Positions 9,660 through 18,253 of a stretch of 64,000 bases of DNA are shown piece by piece (position 1 is the stretch's first letter; each line of letters opens with the position of its first letter). Location: NCBI RefSeq assembly GCF_014117445.1, contig NZ_CP059851.1, forward strand, positions 2,108,001 to 2,172,000. The letters run 5' to 3'. The position numbers were made by a program, and so were the translations under genes. The DNA comes from Sandaracinobacteroides saxicola. GTDB taxonomy: Bacteria; Pseudomonadota; Alphaproteobacteria; Sphingomonadales; Sphingomonadaceae. The notes beneath the pieces are model-generated. The model was not told the origin of the DNA. It made no database searches and worked only from the letters and a program-made list of their open reading frames with translations.

Positions 9660-10198
9660 CGCTCAAACGTCCCCTGGCGCCGGATCTTCCGCTGCAACGC
9701 CATGATGCCATAGAGCAGCGCCTCCGCCGTCGGCGGGCACCCGGGCACATAGATGTCCACCGGCACGATCCGGTCACACCCCCGCACCACGGAATAGCTG
9801 TAATGGTAATAGCCGCCGCCATTGGCGCAGCTGCCCATCGAAATCACATAGCGCGGCTCGGGCATCTGGTCATACACCCGCCGCAGCGCCGGCGCCATCT
9901 TGTTGCACAGCGTCCCCGCCACGATCATCACGTCGGACTGCCGCGGCGACGCCCGCGGTGCCGCCCCGAACCGCTCCATGTCATAACGCGGCATGTTGGC
10001 ATGCATCATCTCGACGGCGCAGCACGCCAGCCCGAACGTCATCCACCACAAGGAGCCCGTGCGCGCCCAGGTGGTCAAATCCTCCAGGCTCGCCGTCACG
10101 AACCCCTGGTCGGACATCTGCTCGTTGAGGCCCGTGAAATAGGGATCGCGCACGGCCACATCGCCGCCGGCGCGGACAATGGCGGGGGCGTCACTCAT
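9656..10198 (-). CDS. nuoB: NADH-quinone oxidoreductase subunit B
   Basis: Subunit that holds the terminal 4Fe-4S cluster N2 donating electrons to quinone. Ligands are in [21 protein letters not shown] and VPGCPPTAE. The ATG at 10198 gives 180 aa and overlaps the nuoA stop (ATGA); longer in-frame readings into nuoA are not needed. It is followed by nuoC with a 4-bp overlap. Confidence 0.97.
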   Translation of the reverse strand: MSDAPAIVRAGGDVAVRDPYFTGLNEQMSDQGFVTASLEDLTTWARTGSLWWMTFGLACCAVEMMHANMPRYDMERFGAAPRASPRQSDVMIVAGTLCNKMAPALRRVYDQMPEPRYVISMGSCANGGGYYHYSYSVVRGCDRIVPVDIYVPGCPPTAEALLYGIMALQRKIRRQGTFER

Positions 10199-10602
10199 TC
10201 CCAATCCAGCGCTCCCTTCTTCCATTCATACACAAATCCCACGGTCAGGATGCCCAGGAAACACATCATCGAACCCCACATCAGATAGAGGTCCGGCCCC
10301 GCCTTCGAAAGGCTCACCGCCCAGGGAAACAGGAACGCCACCTCCAGGTCGAAGATGATGAACAGGATGCTGACCAGGTAAAAGCGCACGTCGAACTGCC
10401 CGCGGGCGCTGCTGAACGCCGGAAAGCCGCTCTCATATTCGGTCAGCTTGTCGGCATAGGGCTTGTCCGTCCCCACCGCCTTCGACACCAGCACCGGCGC
10501 GAACACGAACAGCAGCGCGAATGCCAGCGCCACCCCCAGGAACATCAGGATGGGCAGATATTGCAGGCTCAGCGCGGCCACATCAGGCATGGTATCCAGC
10601 AT
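10195..10602 (-). CDS. nuoA: NADH-quinone oxidoreductase subunit A
   Basis: Small membrane subunit, 135 aa with three transmembrane helices. The signature loop is present: [12 protein letters not shown], then [20 protein letters not shown], then FPWAV. The start at 10602 has GAGG 6 nt upstream; a second ATG four codons on is possible. This is the first gene of the operon, so its promoter should lie in 10603-10733, the region shared with the divergent DinJ/YafQ genes. Confidence 0.96.
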   Translation of the reverse strand: MLDTMPDVAALSLQYLPILMFLGVALAFALLFVFAPVLVSKAVGTDKPYADKLTEYESGFPAFSSARGQFDVRFYLVSILFIIFDLEVAFLFPWAVSLSKAGPDLYLMWGSMMCFLGILTVGFVYEWKKGALDWE

Positions 10603-10700
10603 CCCCGCCCTCTACGCCCCACGCTGCACCGCGGCAAGGGAAATGGCGCCCGTCAGCATTGACGCACCCCACCTTCGGCTTGCGTCCCGCCACCCATTGA

Positions 10701-10713
10701 ATTACATTGTAAT
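10701..10713. promoter_or_regulatory. Perfect 13-bp dyad upstream of the DinJ-type antitoxin
   Basis: ATTACATTGTAAT reads as ATTACA, one central base, TGTAAT: a perfect inverted repeat ending 20 bp before the antitoxin ATG at 10734. TA antitoxins of the RelB/DinJ group bind such dyads to repress their own promoter, so this is a plausible autoregulatory operator. It also lies in the gap shared with the divergent nuo operon. No binding evidence is available. Confidence 0.5.
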
Positions 10714-10733
10714 GCGCAAAAAAGAGAGCTCTC

Positions 10734-10997
10734 ATGTCCAGCAATGCCCTCGTCCAGACCCGCATCAACGAAACCGTCAAGCAGCAGGCTGCCACCGTCC
10801 TTGCCACCATGGGCCTCACCGTGTCCGATGCCGTCCGCATGATGCTCACCCGCGTCGCGCACGACAAGGCGCTGCCCTTCGATCCGCTCGTGCCGAACGC
10901 CGAAACCATCGCCGCCATGGAACAGGCCCGCGCAGGCGGCCTGCCGCGTTTCAAATCGGTCGATGCGCTGATGGCCGATCTCGATGCGGACGATTGA
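10734..10997 (+). CDS. dinJ: RelB/DinJ-family antitoxin
   Basis: 87 aa. The N-terminal ribbon-helix-helix pattern (VQTRINETVKQQAATVLATM, then GLTVSDAVRMMLTRVA) and the DKALPFDP linker are typical of RelB/DinJ antitoxins. It is expected to bind and silence the YafQ-like toxin encoded next, whose start overlaps its 3' end by 14 bp. A perfect dyad 20 bp upstream is the likely operator. Confidence 0.9.
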   Translation: MSSNALVQTRINETVKQQAATVLATMGLTVSDAVRMMLTRVAHDKALPFDPLVPNAETIAAMEQARAGGLPRFKSVDALMADLDADD

Positions 10998-11265
10998 ACG
11001 CACCACGACGTTCAAGCGAGACTGGAAACGCGAACTCAGGGGCCGTCACGCCGCCACACCCGCCCGCGATGTCACCGGGCTCCTCACGCTGCTCGTCCAC
11101 GACCAGCCGCTCGAACCCCGCCACCGTGATCATGCCCTCACCGGCAACTGGAAGGACCATCGGGACTGTCATGTCAAACCCGACCTGGTGCTGATCTACC
11201 GAAAGCCGGACCCCGAAACCCTGCAACTGGTTCGATTGGGCTCCCACGCCGAACTCGGCTGGTAG
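10984..11265 (+). CDS. yafQ: YafQ-family mRNA interferase toxin
   Basis: 93 aa, with the YafQ pattern TTTFKRDWKRELRGRH, PLEPRHRDHALTGNWKDHRDCHVKPDLVLIY split over two strands, and the terminal LVRLGSHAELGW. The His residues in the second segment and the terminal His correspond to the catalytic region of YafQ, which cuts mRNA on the ribosome. Activity is inferred from the family. It ends 3 bp before the convergent S9 peptidase gene. Confidence 0.9.
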   Translation: MRTIERTTTFKRDWKRELRGRHAATPARDVTGLLTLLVHDQPLEPRHRDHALTGNWKDHRDCHVKPDLVLIYRKPDPETLQLVRLGSHAELGW

Positions 11266-11268
11266 CCC

Positions 11269-13236
11269 CTATTTCCCCATCGCCGCCTTCAAGAAATCCG
11301 CGCTCTGCCGCAGCATGTCCGCCCGGGCCGCGCTGTCCACCAGGCTGTGCTCCAGCCCCGGATAGACCACCAGCCGGCTCTCCTTGCCCCCCGCCTTCAA
11401 CGCCGCGTCCAGCGCCCGCGCATGCCGGATGCTGACATTGGTGTCCTTGTCGCCGCTGAACATCAGCACCGGCGCCGTGAACGCCGCCACATTGCGCTCC
11501 GGCGATCCCTCCACCAGGTGCGGCCCGGCACCAATCTCGCGCGCCACGATGTCACGGTTCGTGAAAAACCGCGCATCCTCGATCAGACGTTGAAAATCGG
11601 TTACCGGCGCGATCGCCACGCTCGCCCTGTACAGCCCCGGATCGAGCACCTGTGCTTGCAAGGCGGCATAGCCGCCATAGCTCCAGCCAACGATCGCCAG
11701 ACGCCCTTTGCCCGCGATCCCCTGCGCCTCCAGCCAACGCGCCCCGGCATTGATGTCCGCGATCGCAGTCTTCCACCCCCGGAACCCGTTCGACCCGAAC
11801 CAGTCCTCGCCGTAACCGGTCGAACCGCGGAAATTCGGCTGCAGCACGGCATAGCCCAGATGCGCGAAATATTGCGCCAGCCAGTCGAAGCCCCACTCAT
11901 CGCGCGCCGCCGGCCCGCCATGCGGCATCACGATCGCCGGCAGCCCCGCTTGCGGGCCGTCCGTCGGCAGCGTCAGATAGCCAGGGATCGATTTGCCGTC
12001 CGCAGCCGGGATGCTCACCGCGCGCACGCTCGCCAGCTTCACCCCCTCCAGCTGCGGTCGCACGGGCGACAGCTCGTTCAACTGCCGCGTCTTCCGGTCG
12101 AACAGATAGTATCGCCCTGGATCAGTATCGGCATGGGCCAGCAACAGGATTTTCTGCTCGTCGCGGCTGGCGGCGATGAAATCAATGAGCGGTAGGTTAG
12201 GGATCGCCTTCCCCAGGTTTGCCGCCAGCCTTTCCAGTCCGGCATCCAGATATTTCACCTGCCGCCGGTCGGTCACGATCTCAGCGCCGATCACCCGCCC
12301 GCGCCGACCGAACCGATACAGGGTATCCACATCCACCTGCGGGCTGTCAGCCACCACCTGCGTCGTGAAATTGCCGTCCAGGCTCACACTATGGATCGCC
12401 CGGCGGCCATTGCTGGTCGCCACCGCATAGGCGACCGTTCCATCCGGCGACAGCGCCTGCGGATCGAACCGCCACGGATCGCCGCCAGGCACGCTGAACC
12501 GCTCCCATTCCCGGCTGCCGGCCTTGCGATAGAAATACCTGAACTCACCGCTTCGCATCTGCGTCGTGGTGTCCATGCCCGCAATGGTCATCAAACGGAC
12601 AGTGCCGCTGGCATCCGCGCCATACCACACCGCATCTTTCCGCGGTTTCTCCACCGGCTTGCCGACATTGGTCACCGTATCCACCCAATCGACACCCAGC
12701 CCCTCGCCTTGCTTGTTCAGCCGGCTGCCGACCTGCTCTTCCGGCACGAGCTCACGCGACATCAACACCCGCGCCGTATCATCCGGGCTCCAGCCGATGA
12801 TGTCGCCATCAAATTGCAGGATGCCCATTGTGCGCGTCGATTGCCGCACGGTAAGCGGCTTCATGTTGCCGCCATCGGCATCCAGCGCAAAACTGCGGGT
12901 ATAGGTTGCCAGGGTCGGAGTCGAGGTCGCACTCGCGCCCGTGATCTGGCACAGCAGTCGCGCATTGGACACCCAGTCACAGCGGAACAGCCGGTTGGGA
13001 TTGCCGTCGCTCCGCGTCACCGGCACGGCCTTGTTGCTGGCGAGATCCACCACCAGCAGCGCGGTCGCCGGCCCCTTCGCCGGCGCCAGATATGACAGTC
13101 TGCTGCCGTCCGGCGACAAGGAAGCCGCGGCCACCGCCTCCCGCGCCCCGAACCGTTGCGCCGCATCCGGCAACGGCGCCGCCTGCACCGTCGACGCCAT
13201 CAGCAGCAGCGAACACGCGAACGAAAAACGCAACAT
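11269..13236 (-). CDS. S9-family prolyl oligopeptidase-like serine peptidase, exported
   Basis: 655 aa from the ATG at 13236 (GGGGAG ribosome site). A signal peptide (MLRFSFACSLLLMASTVQA) is followed by a beta-propeller-like region and a C-terminal alpha/beta-hydrolase domain. The triad is visible: Ser in VGWSYGGYA (about 517), Asp in SGDKDTNV (about 595) and His in YPGLEHSLVD (about 630). The family includes acylaminoacyl- and dipeptidyl-peptidases; the exact substrate is not readable. It is divergent from the gamma-glutamyltransferase gene across a 77-bp gap, so the two may share peptide-scavenging roles. Confidence 0.9.
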   Translation of the reverse strand: MLRFSFACSLLLMASTVQAAPLPDAAQRFGAREAVAAASLSPDGSRLSYLAPAKGPATALLVVDLASNKAVPVTRSDGNPNRLFRCDWVSNARLLCQITGASATSTPTLATYTRSFALDADGGNMKPLTVRQSTRTMGILQFDGDIIGWSPDDTARVLMSRELVPEEQVGSRLNKQGEGLGVDWVDTVTNVGKPVEKPRKDAVWYGADASGTVRLMTIAGMDTTTQMRSGEFRYFYRKAGSREWERFSVPGGDPWRFDPQALSPDGTVAYAVATSNGRRAIHSVSLDGNFTTQVVADSPQVDVDTLYRFGRRGRVIGAEIVTDRRQVKYLDAGLERLAANLGKAIPNLPLIDFIAASRDEQKILLLAHADTDPGRYYLFDRKTRQLNELSPVRPQLEGVKLASVRAVSIPAADGKSIPGYLTLPTDGPQAGLPAIVMPHGGPAARDEWGFDWLAQYFAHLGYAVLQPNFRGSTGYGEDWFGSNGFRGWKTAIADINAGARWLEAQGIAGKGRLAIVGWSYGGYAALQAQVLDPGLYRASVAIAPVTDFQRLIEDARFFTNRDIVAREIGAGPHLVEGSPERNVAAFTAPVLMFSGDKDTNVSIRHARALDAALKAGGKESRLVVYPGLEHSLVDSAARADMLRQSADFLKAAMGK

Positions 13237-13313
13237 CACTTTCTCCCCTGCTTTGCATCATCATGAAAAACCGCCATCATCCCGTCAATCGTCAGACAGG
13301 ATGATAGTTTCTC

Positions 13314-15053
13314 ATGCTGAAACCCCTCGCCATCATGCTTCTTGCTGTTCTCGGCAGCACCGTCGCCGCCGGCGACCGCGCCAACAATCCCCCCTGGCAG
13401 GGCCGCAGCCCGGTCATCGCCCAACATGGCATGGCCGCGACGGCACAGCCGCTCGCCACCCAGGTCGCGCTCGACATCCTGAAGGCCGGCGGCAGCGCGG
13501 TCGACGCCGCCATCGCCGCCAACGCCATGCTCGGCCTCGTCGAACCCGTCGGCAACGGCATCGGCGGCGACCTCTTCGCCCTGGTCTGGGATCCCAAAAC
13601 CCGCAAGCTCCACGGCCTCGACGCCAGCGGCGCCGCCCCTGCCGCCACCGATGTCGCGGCGCTGCGCCGCCAATTCGGCGGCAAGGGCCCCATCGGCCCC
13701 GCCGGCACCGCCGCCATCACCGTCCCCGGCGCCGTCGCCGGCTGGCACGTGCTGCACCAGCAATTCGGTGTTTTGCCCCTGAAACAGCTGCTCGCCCCCG
13801 CCGTCGGCTATGCCCGCAACGGCTTCCCCGTCAGCCCGCTGATCGCCGAGCAATGGGCCCGCAACATAAGGCTGCTGACGGCCCGCCGCGCCGACATCCC
13901 CGCCTTCGACAATGCGCTTGCCCTCTACGCCCCCGGCGGCAGCACGCCCGCCGCCGGCGCCATGTTCACCAACCCCGACCTCGCCCGCACGCTGGAAGCG
14001 ATCGGCAAGGGCGGCGCGAAGGCCTTCTATACCGGCCCCATCGCGCGGGACATCGCCGCCTTCATGGCCGCCAACAACGCCCCCATGCGCGAGACCGACC
14101 TCGCCGCGATGAGGGCCGAATGGGTCGAGCCGATCAGCGCCACCTACCGCGGCTACACCGTCTGGCAGATGCCGCCCGCCACGCAAGGGCTGGCCACCCT
14201 CCAGATGCTGCGCCTGATCGAGCGGTTCGACATCGCGAAGATGGGCTTCGGCAGCGCCGACGCCGTGCATGTCATGGTCGAGGCGAAGAAACTCGCCTTC
14301 GCCGACCGTGCCCGCTTCCTCGCCGACCCGCGCGTCGTAAAGGTGCCGGTCGCCGCCCTGCTGTCGGACGCCTACACGGCAAAGCGCGCCGCGCTTATCC
14401 GCATGGACCGCGCGCTCCCCGCCGACGTGCAACCCGGCGACCCCGCCGAACGCAGCGACACCACCTACCTGACCGTCGCCGACAGGAACGGCATGATGAT
14501 CAGCCTCATCCAGTCCAACTATCGCGGCATGGGCAGCGGCGTCGTCGCATCGCGCTCACCCAAAAATGGCGGCGGAACCCTCGGCTTTATGTTCCAGAAC
14601 CGCGGCGCGCAGTTCAGCCTCGACGCCACCGCCGCCAACGTCATCGCGCCCGGCAAACGCCCGTTCCACACCATCATCCCCGGCTTCGTCACCAAGGACG
14701 GCATGCCCTTCCTCAGCCTCGGCGTGATGGGCGGCTCGATGCAGCCGCAGGGCCAGGTGCAGGTCATCACCAACATCATCGATTTCGGCATGGACGTGCA
14801 GGCCGCCGGCGACGCCCCCCGCTGGCGCCACATCGGCGGCCCCGATCCCGGCGATGGTGCCGAGCCGCCCGCTTTATTCCTGGAACGCGATTTCACCCCT
14901 GAAACCCGCGCCGCGCTTGCGGCCCGCGGCCATGTCCTGAAATCGGGCACCGACGACGTCGGCGGCTATCAGGCGATCCGCTGGGACGCGAAAAACCGCG
15001 TCTACTGGGGCGCCAGCGAAATGCGAAAGGACGGCCAGGCCGCCGGGTACTAG
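13314..15053 (+). CDS. ggt: Gamma-glutamyltransferase, periplasmic
   Basis: 579 aa Ntn-hydrolase that cleaves glutathione and gamma-glutamyl compounds after self-processing. A signal peptide (LAIMLLAVLGSTVAAG) is followed by the large subunit with GGSAVDAAIAAN and GNGIGGDLF. The nucleophile is the Thr at the DTTYLTVAD motif near residue 383, where the small subunit would begin. The C-terminal part includes GVMGGSMQPQGQVQV. It is divergent from the S9 peptidase and followed by a hairpin-bearing gap. Confidence 0.93.
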   Translation: MLKPLAIMLLAVLGSTVAAGDRANNPPWQGRSPVIAQHGMAATAQPLATQVALDILKAGGSAVDAAIAANAMLGLVEPVGNGIGGDLFALVWDPKTRKLHGLDASGAAPAATDVAALRRQFGGKGPIGPAGTAAITVPGAVAGWHVLHQQFGVLPLKQLLAPAVGYARNGFPVSPLIAEQWARNIRLLTARRADIPAFDNALALYAPGGSTPAAGAMFTNPDLARTLEAIGKGGAKAFYTGPIARDIAAFMAANNAPMRETDLAAMRAEWVEPISATYRGYTVWQMPPATQGLATLQMLRLIERFDIAKMGFGSADAVHVMVEAKKLAFADRARFLADPRVVKVPVAALLSDAYTAKRAALIRMDRALPADVQPGDPAERSDTTYLTVADRNGMMISLIQSNYRGMGSGVVASRSPKNGGGTLGFMFQNRGAQFSLDATAANVIAPGKRPFHTIIPGFVTKDGMPFLSLGVMGGSMQPQGQVQVITNIIDFGMDVQAAGDAPRWRHIGGPDPGDGAEPPALFLERDFTPETRAALAARGHVLKSGTDDVGGYQAIRWDAKNRVYWGASEMRKDGQAAGY

Positions 15054-15154
15054 AGCATGTTCCGATCTGGTGGAATCACCAGCATCGGAAGCCCATGCGG
15101 TAAAACGATAAGTTAGAGCGGCTGATCTGACACTGTCAGATCGAGACTCGCTCT
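15052..15154. repeat. Dispersed intergenic repeat and bidirectional terminator-like hairpins
   Basis: The gap between convergent ggt and the DUF2442 gene holds two hairpins. The first pairs TCCGAT with ATCGGA around TGG/CCA (15061-15089). The second is a perfect stem GATCTGACA, one base, TGTCAGATC (15124-15142), enclosed by AGAGCG and CGCTCT. The TAGAGCATGTTCCGATCT opening looks like a repeat I associate with sphingomonads. It probably ends transcription from both sides. Confidence 0.6.
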
Positions 15155-15566
15155 AAGCCGAAGAGCCCGCAGCCCGCCGCGGGCGGCCGCCCTTCATGCC
15201 GTTCGCGCGACTTGCCGCGGCTTTCGCGGCAGAGGTCGCCCGACCGGCCCTCGCTGCCATCCAGCGCGCCGTGCCGAACACGCCGTTCACCAACCCCGGC
15301 ACGCTGTAATCCACATCCAGTGCCGCCCAGTGCAGCCCGAACCCCCCGCCGGCGACCGTGACATCCGCCAGTTCGGCGACATTCGCTCCCGCCAGTCCCT
15401 GCACCAGCGCCGGCGGGAATGCGAAGGTTGCCCCGTTGGTCAGGTCCACGATCACCCGGTCGCTGCCTTCATCATAGCGCGCGCACTGCGCCCGCGGTTC
15501 GGCCTGTTCCGCTGCCGCACCGGCCTGAAGCGCGCGCTCGATGGCGGCATCTGTCACCTCAACCAT
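15153..15566 (-). CDS. DUF2442 domain protein
   Basis: 137 aa. The central region (SDRVIVDLTNGATFAFPP, then GFGLHWAALDVDYSVPGLVN) matches the DUF2442 pattern; the C-terminus is a basic Ala/Arg-rich tail that looks disordered and could bind nucleic acid. The ATG at 15566 has GGAGAG upstream and overlaps the end of the DUF4160 gene by 8 bp. The two families commonly travel as a pair and have been suggested to be toxin-antitoxin-like; no activity is shown by the sequence. Confidence 0.8.
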   Translation of the reverse strand: MVEVTDAAIERALQAGAAAEQAEPRAQCARYDEGSDRVIVDLTNGATFAFPPALVQGLAGANVAELADVTVAGGGFGLHWAALDVDYSVPGLVNGVFGTARWMAARAGRATSAAKAAASRANGMKGGRPRRAAGSSA

Positions 15567-15798
15567 GGATCGCTCTCCAACGTCGCAGGAATTCATCCTG
15601 CCTCTCCGAAATGATCGCCATCGCCCGCCGCAAATCCCCCGCACCGAAGCCATGCGCCCGAACCAGCACCGGCCCTCCCATCGGCCCTGCCAGATCGACC
15701 TTTGCGTGCCCATCGCCAACAACATGCACATGCGCCGGCGCATGGTCGTCCAGATAGATCACGAACGACAGACCGCCTTGCCGATGGATCGTGACCAC
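15559..15798 (-). CDS. DUF4160 domain protein
   Basis: 79 aa starting at GTG 15798. The IYLDDHAPAHVHVVGDGHAKVDLAG core, read in two parts (DDHAPAHVHV and GHAKVDL), is diagnostic of DUF4160, followed by a helical tail ending RWRAIHG. It is encoded just ahead of and overlapping a DUF2442 gene, 26 bp downstream of ribF with a perfect hairpin between. Function unknown; possibly one half of a two-gene stress or TA-like module. Confidence 0.82.
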   Translation of the reverse strand: MVTIHRQGGLSFVIYLDDHAPAHVHVVGDGHAKVDLAGPMGGPVLVRAHGFGAGDLRRAMAIISERQDEFLRRWRAIHG

Positions 15799-15808
15799 GG
15801 CATCGAAT

Positions 15809-15826
15809 AACCTGTCACGACAGGTT
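15809..15826. terminator. Compact perfect hairpin at the ribF stop
   Basis: AACCTGTC, 2 bases, GACAGGTT forms an 8-bp perfect stem that overlaps the first base pairs of the ribF stop codon and precedes the DUF4160 GTG by about 10 bp. There is no T-run. It could attenuate read-through from thyA-folA-ribF, or be an operator for the DUF4160/DUF2442 pair. Confidence 0.45.
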
Positions 15827-16742
15827 ATGCAAGCACCGCCCGCGCCGCCGCCGCATCCTTCGCAATCTGCGCCTGCAACGCCGCCAGCCCGTCCAGCACA
15901 GCCTCATCCCGCAGATGCGCCACCAGCGCCACGTCCAGCGTCACCCCATACAGGTCCCCGCTCCAGTCCAGCAGCCACACCTCCAGCAGCTCGACGGGCG
16001 GCGTGAACATCGGCCGCACCCCCAGATTGGCCACCCCGTCCACCAGGCTGCCATCGGGCAACCGCACCCGCACCGCATAGACCCCGTATCGCGGCCGCAC
16101 ATAATCCTTCAGCTCGATGTTCGCCGTCGGAACCCCGATCGTCCGCCCCAGCTTCGCCCCATGCACCACCTCGCCCCGCACGGTGAACGGCCGCGTCAGC
16201 AGCGCCGCCGCGGCCGCCATGTCGCCCGCCACCAGCGCCGCCCGGATCCGCGTCGAACTCACCGCCTCCTGCCCGTCCGTCACCGGCCGCACCGCCTCCG
16301 CCCCGAACCCGCGCTCCAGCCCCAGCCGTGCCAGCACCGCCGCATCGCCCGACCGTTTCGCGCCGAAGGTGAAGTCATAGCCGGTCACGACATGCCGCAC
16401 CCCCAGCCGCGCCACCAGCCAGTCGTCCACGAACGCCTCCGCGCTCAACCCCGCCAGCGCCCGGTCGAACGGCACCACCACCGCGCCGTCCACACCCAGG
16501 CCGGCGAACAGGTCCAGCTTCTGGTCGAGCCGCGTCAGCGCGAACGGCGGCGCATCCGGCCGGAACAAGCGGCTGGGATGCGGATCGAAGGTCGCCACCA
16601 GCGCCGGCACGCGCTGTTGCCGCGCCGCCGCCACCGCCGTGCCAATGACGACCTGGTGCCCGCGATGCACCCCGTCGAAATTGCCCAACGCCACCACCCC
16701 GCCGCGCAGCGAGGCTGGCACCGCATCGCCGATGATGATCAA
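15825..16742 (-). CDS. ribF: Bifunctional riboflavin kinase / FAD synthetase
   Basis: 305 aa. The N-terminal FMN adenylyltransferase domain shows ALGNFDGVHRGHQVVI and the TFDPHPSRLF segment, then SSTRIRAAL. The C-terminal riboflavin kinase domain shows VVHGAKLGRTIGVPTANI and YGVYAV. It makes FMN and FAD, which this region's NuoF and the HI0933 flavoprotein need. It overlaps the folA stop by 4 bp and so sits in a thyA-folA-ribF transcription unit. Confidence 0.95.
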   Translation of the reverse strand: MIIIGDAVPASLRGGVVALGNFDGVHRGHQVVIGTAVAAARQQRVPALVATFDPHPSRLFRPDAPPFALTRLDQKLDLFAGLGVDGAVVVPFDRALAGLSAEAFVDDWLVARLGVRHVVTGYDFTFGAKRSGDAAVLARLGLERGFGAEAVRPVTDGQEAVSSTRIRAALVAGDMAAAAALLTRPFTVRGEVVHGAKLGRTIGVPTANIELKDYVRPRYGVYAVRVRLPDGSLVDGVANLGVRPMFTPPVELLEVWLLDWSGDLYGVTLDVALVAHLRDEAVLDGLAALQAQIAKDAAAARAVLA

Positions 16743-17242
16743 CCCCGCCGCTCCAGCGTCACGAAATCATACCCCGGCGTGTCGCCGTCGGCCGCATGCG
16801 TCTCCCGCCGCACCTCCCGCCAGCCGCTCACGGGCAGCTCGAACCACGCATCCCCATCGGGCGCCACATGCACCTCGGTCAGCTCGATCCGCGTCGCAAT
16901 CGGCATCGCCTGCGCATACACCTCACCCCCGCCGATCACCATGATCGCCTCGGCCCGCGCCTCCGGATTCATCCCCGTCGCCGCAATGGCCTCCGCCAGG
17001 TTCGGCACCACCGTCACGCCTTCGGCCGTCCAGCCCGCCTGCCGCGTCAGCACGATATTGTGCCGCCCCGGCAACGGCCTGCCGATGCTCTCGAAGGTCT
17101 TGCGCCCCATCACCACCGGTTTCCCCACCGTCATCGCCTTGAAGCGTTTCAGGTCCGCGGAAACATGCCACGGCAGCCGGCCCCGCACGCCGATCACGCC
17201 ATTGTCCGCCCGCGCCACCACCAGCACGATCGCCGGCCTCAT
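16739..17242 (-). CDS. folA: Dihydrofolate reductase
   Basis: 167 aa. Typical DHFR elements: ARADNGVIGVRGRLPWHVSAD split as NGVIGVRGRLPWH and ADLKRFK, then KPVVMGRKTFESIGRPLPGR and the IMVIGGGEVYAQ loop, with the later THAAD region. It regenerates tetrahydrofolate used up by ThyA, which is encoded immediately upstream with a 4-bp overlap. This is the usual thyA-folA pairing. Confidence 0.96.
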   Translation of the reverse strand: MRPAIVLVVARADNGVIGVRGRLPWHVSADLKRFKAMTVGKPVVMGRKTFESIGRPLPGRHNIVLTRQAGWTAEGVTVVPNLAEAIAATGMNPEARAEAIMVIGGGEVYAQAMPIATRIELTEVHVAPDGDAWFELPVSGWREVRRETHAADGDTPGYDFVTLERRG

Positions 17243-18129
17243 ACCGCCACCGGCGCCGCGATCGCCGGATGAGGCTCATAGCCCGCCACGGCGAAATCCT
17301 CGAACCGGTAACTGAACAGGTCCGCCGCCGGCGCCAGCGTCAGCCTCGGCCAGGCGCGCGGCTCCCGCGCCAGCTGCGTCTCCACCAGATGCGCATGGTT
17401 CAGATAAAGATGCACATCCGCCCCCATCCAGGTCAGCCTGCCCACCCCCAGCCCGACCTGCTGCGCGATCATGTGCAGCAGCAGCGCGGCTTCCAGGATG
17501 TTGAACGGAAAGCCCAGCCCCAGGTCGCAGCTGCGCTGGTACAGGATGCCCGAAAGCCGGCCGTCGGCCACGAAATATTGATAGGTCATGTGGCACGGCG
17601 GCAGCGCCATCTGCTCCAGCTCCGCCACATTCCACCCCGTGAAGATATGCCGCCGCCCCGCCGGATTGTCCCGCAGGCCCCTGACCAGCGCCGCCAGCTG
17701 GTCATGCTCCCGGCCATCCGCCCCCTGCCAGCGCCGCCACTGCCTGCCATAGACCGGCCCCAGGTCGCCCCAGGCCGCCTCGAACGCATCATCCGCCAGG
17801 ATGCGCGCCTCGAACGCATCGCGGCTCAGCAAGGCCTCCGGATGCGCCCTGTTGTACCGCTCCAGCGGCCAGTCGGTCCAGATATGCACCCCCTGCGCCA
17901 CCAGCGGGCGGATGCGCGTCTCGCCCGCCACGAACCACAGCAACTCCCTGACCGCGCTCTTCCAATACACCCGCTTCGTCGTCAGCAGCGGGATCGTCCC
18001 GCCGGACAGGTCGAACGCCAGCGTCTCGCCGAACAGCGCCCGCGTCCCCACGCCGGTGCGGTCCCGCCGCTCGCTGCCGCCCGTCCACACGCGGCGCATC
18101 AGGTCCAGAACGGCATTCTCGGGGTGCAT
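17239..18129 (-). CDS. thyA: Thymidylate synthase
   Basis: 296 aa from the ATG at 18129; a longer in-frame reading runs into the luxI promoter region and is not convincing. The catalytic Cys is in LPPCHMTYQ (about 180), with RSCDLGLGFPFNI and the C-terminal YEPHPAI segment. A longer than minimal (about 264 aa) ThyA, with the usual insertion between the Arg loop (RDRTGVGT) and the core. It makes dTMP. It is divergent from luxI, with a perfect dyad in the gap. Confidence 0.96.
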   Translation of the reverse strand: MHPENAVLDLMRRVWTGGSERRDRTGVGTRALFGETLAFDLSGGTIPLLTTKRVYWKSAVRELLWFVAGETRIRPLVAQGVHIWTDWPLERYNRAHPEALLSRDAFEARILADDAFEAAWGDLGPVYGRQWRRWQGADGREHDQLAALVRGLRDNPAGRRHIFTGWNVAELEQMALPPCHMTYQYFVADGRLSGILYQRSCDLGLGFPFNILEAALLLHMIAQQVGLGVGRLTWMGADVHLYLNHAHLVETQLAREPRAWPRLTLAPAADLFSYRFEDFAVAGYEPHPAIAAPVAV

Positions 18130-18182
18130 CCCCGCTCCGTGCCAAGCCCCGACCGCGCACGCAAGAGTGCGGAGTGCCGCTT

Positions 18183-18200
18183 TATCCCCGATTGGGGATA
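18183..18200. promoter_or_regulatory. Perfect 18-bp dyad between thyA and luxI
   Basis: TATCCCC, GATT, GGGGATA: 7-bp arms with a 4-base centre, ending 53 bp before the luxI ATG and 53 bp upstream of the thyA ATG on the other strand. Length and symmetry fit a lux-box-like operator for a LuxR-type regulator, though the sequence is not the Vibrio consensus. No luxR gene is in the window. It could instead be an operator for thyA. Confidence 0.5.
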
Positions 18201-18253
18201 TTTGCATCCGGCCTGCCACGCCGCACAAGCAGCCCGTGCAACGGAGCAACGGC

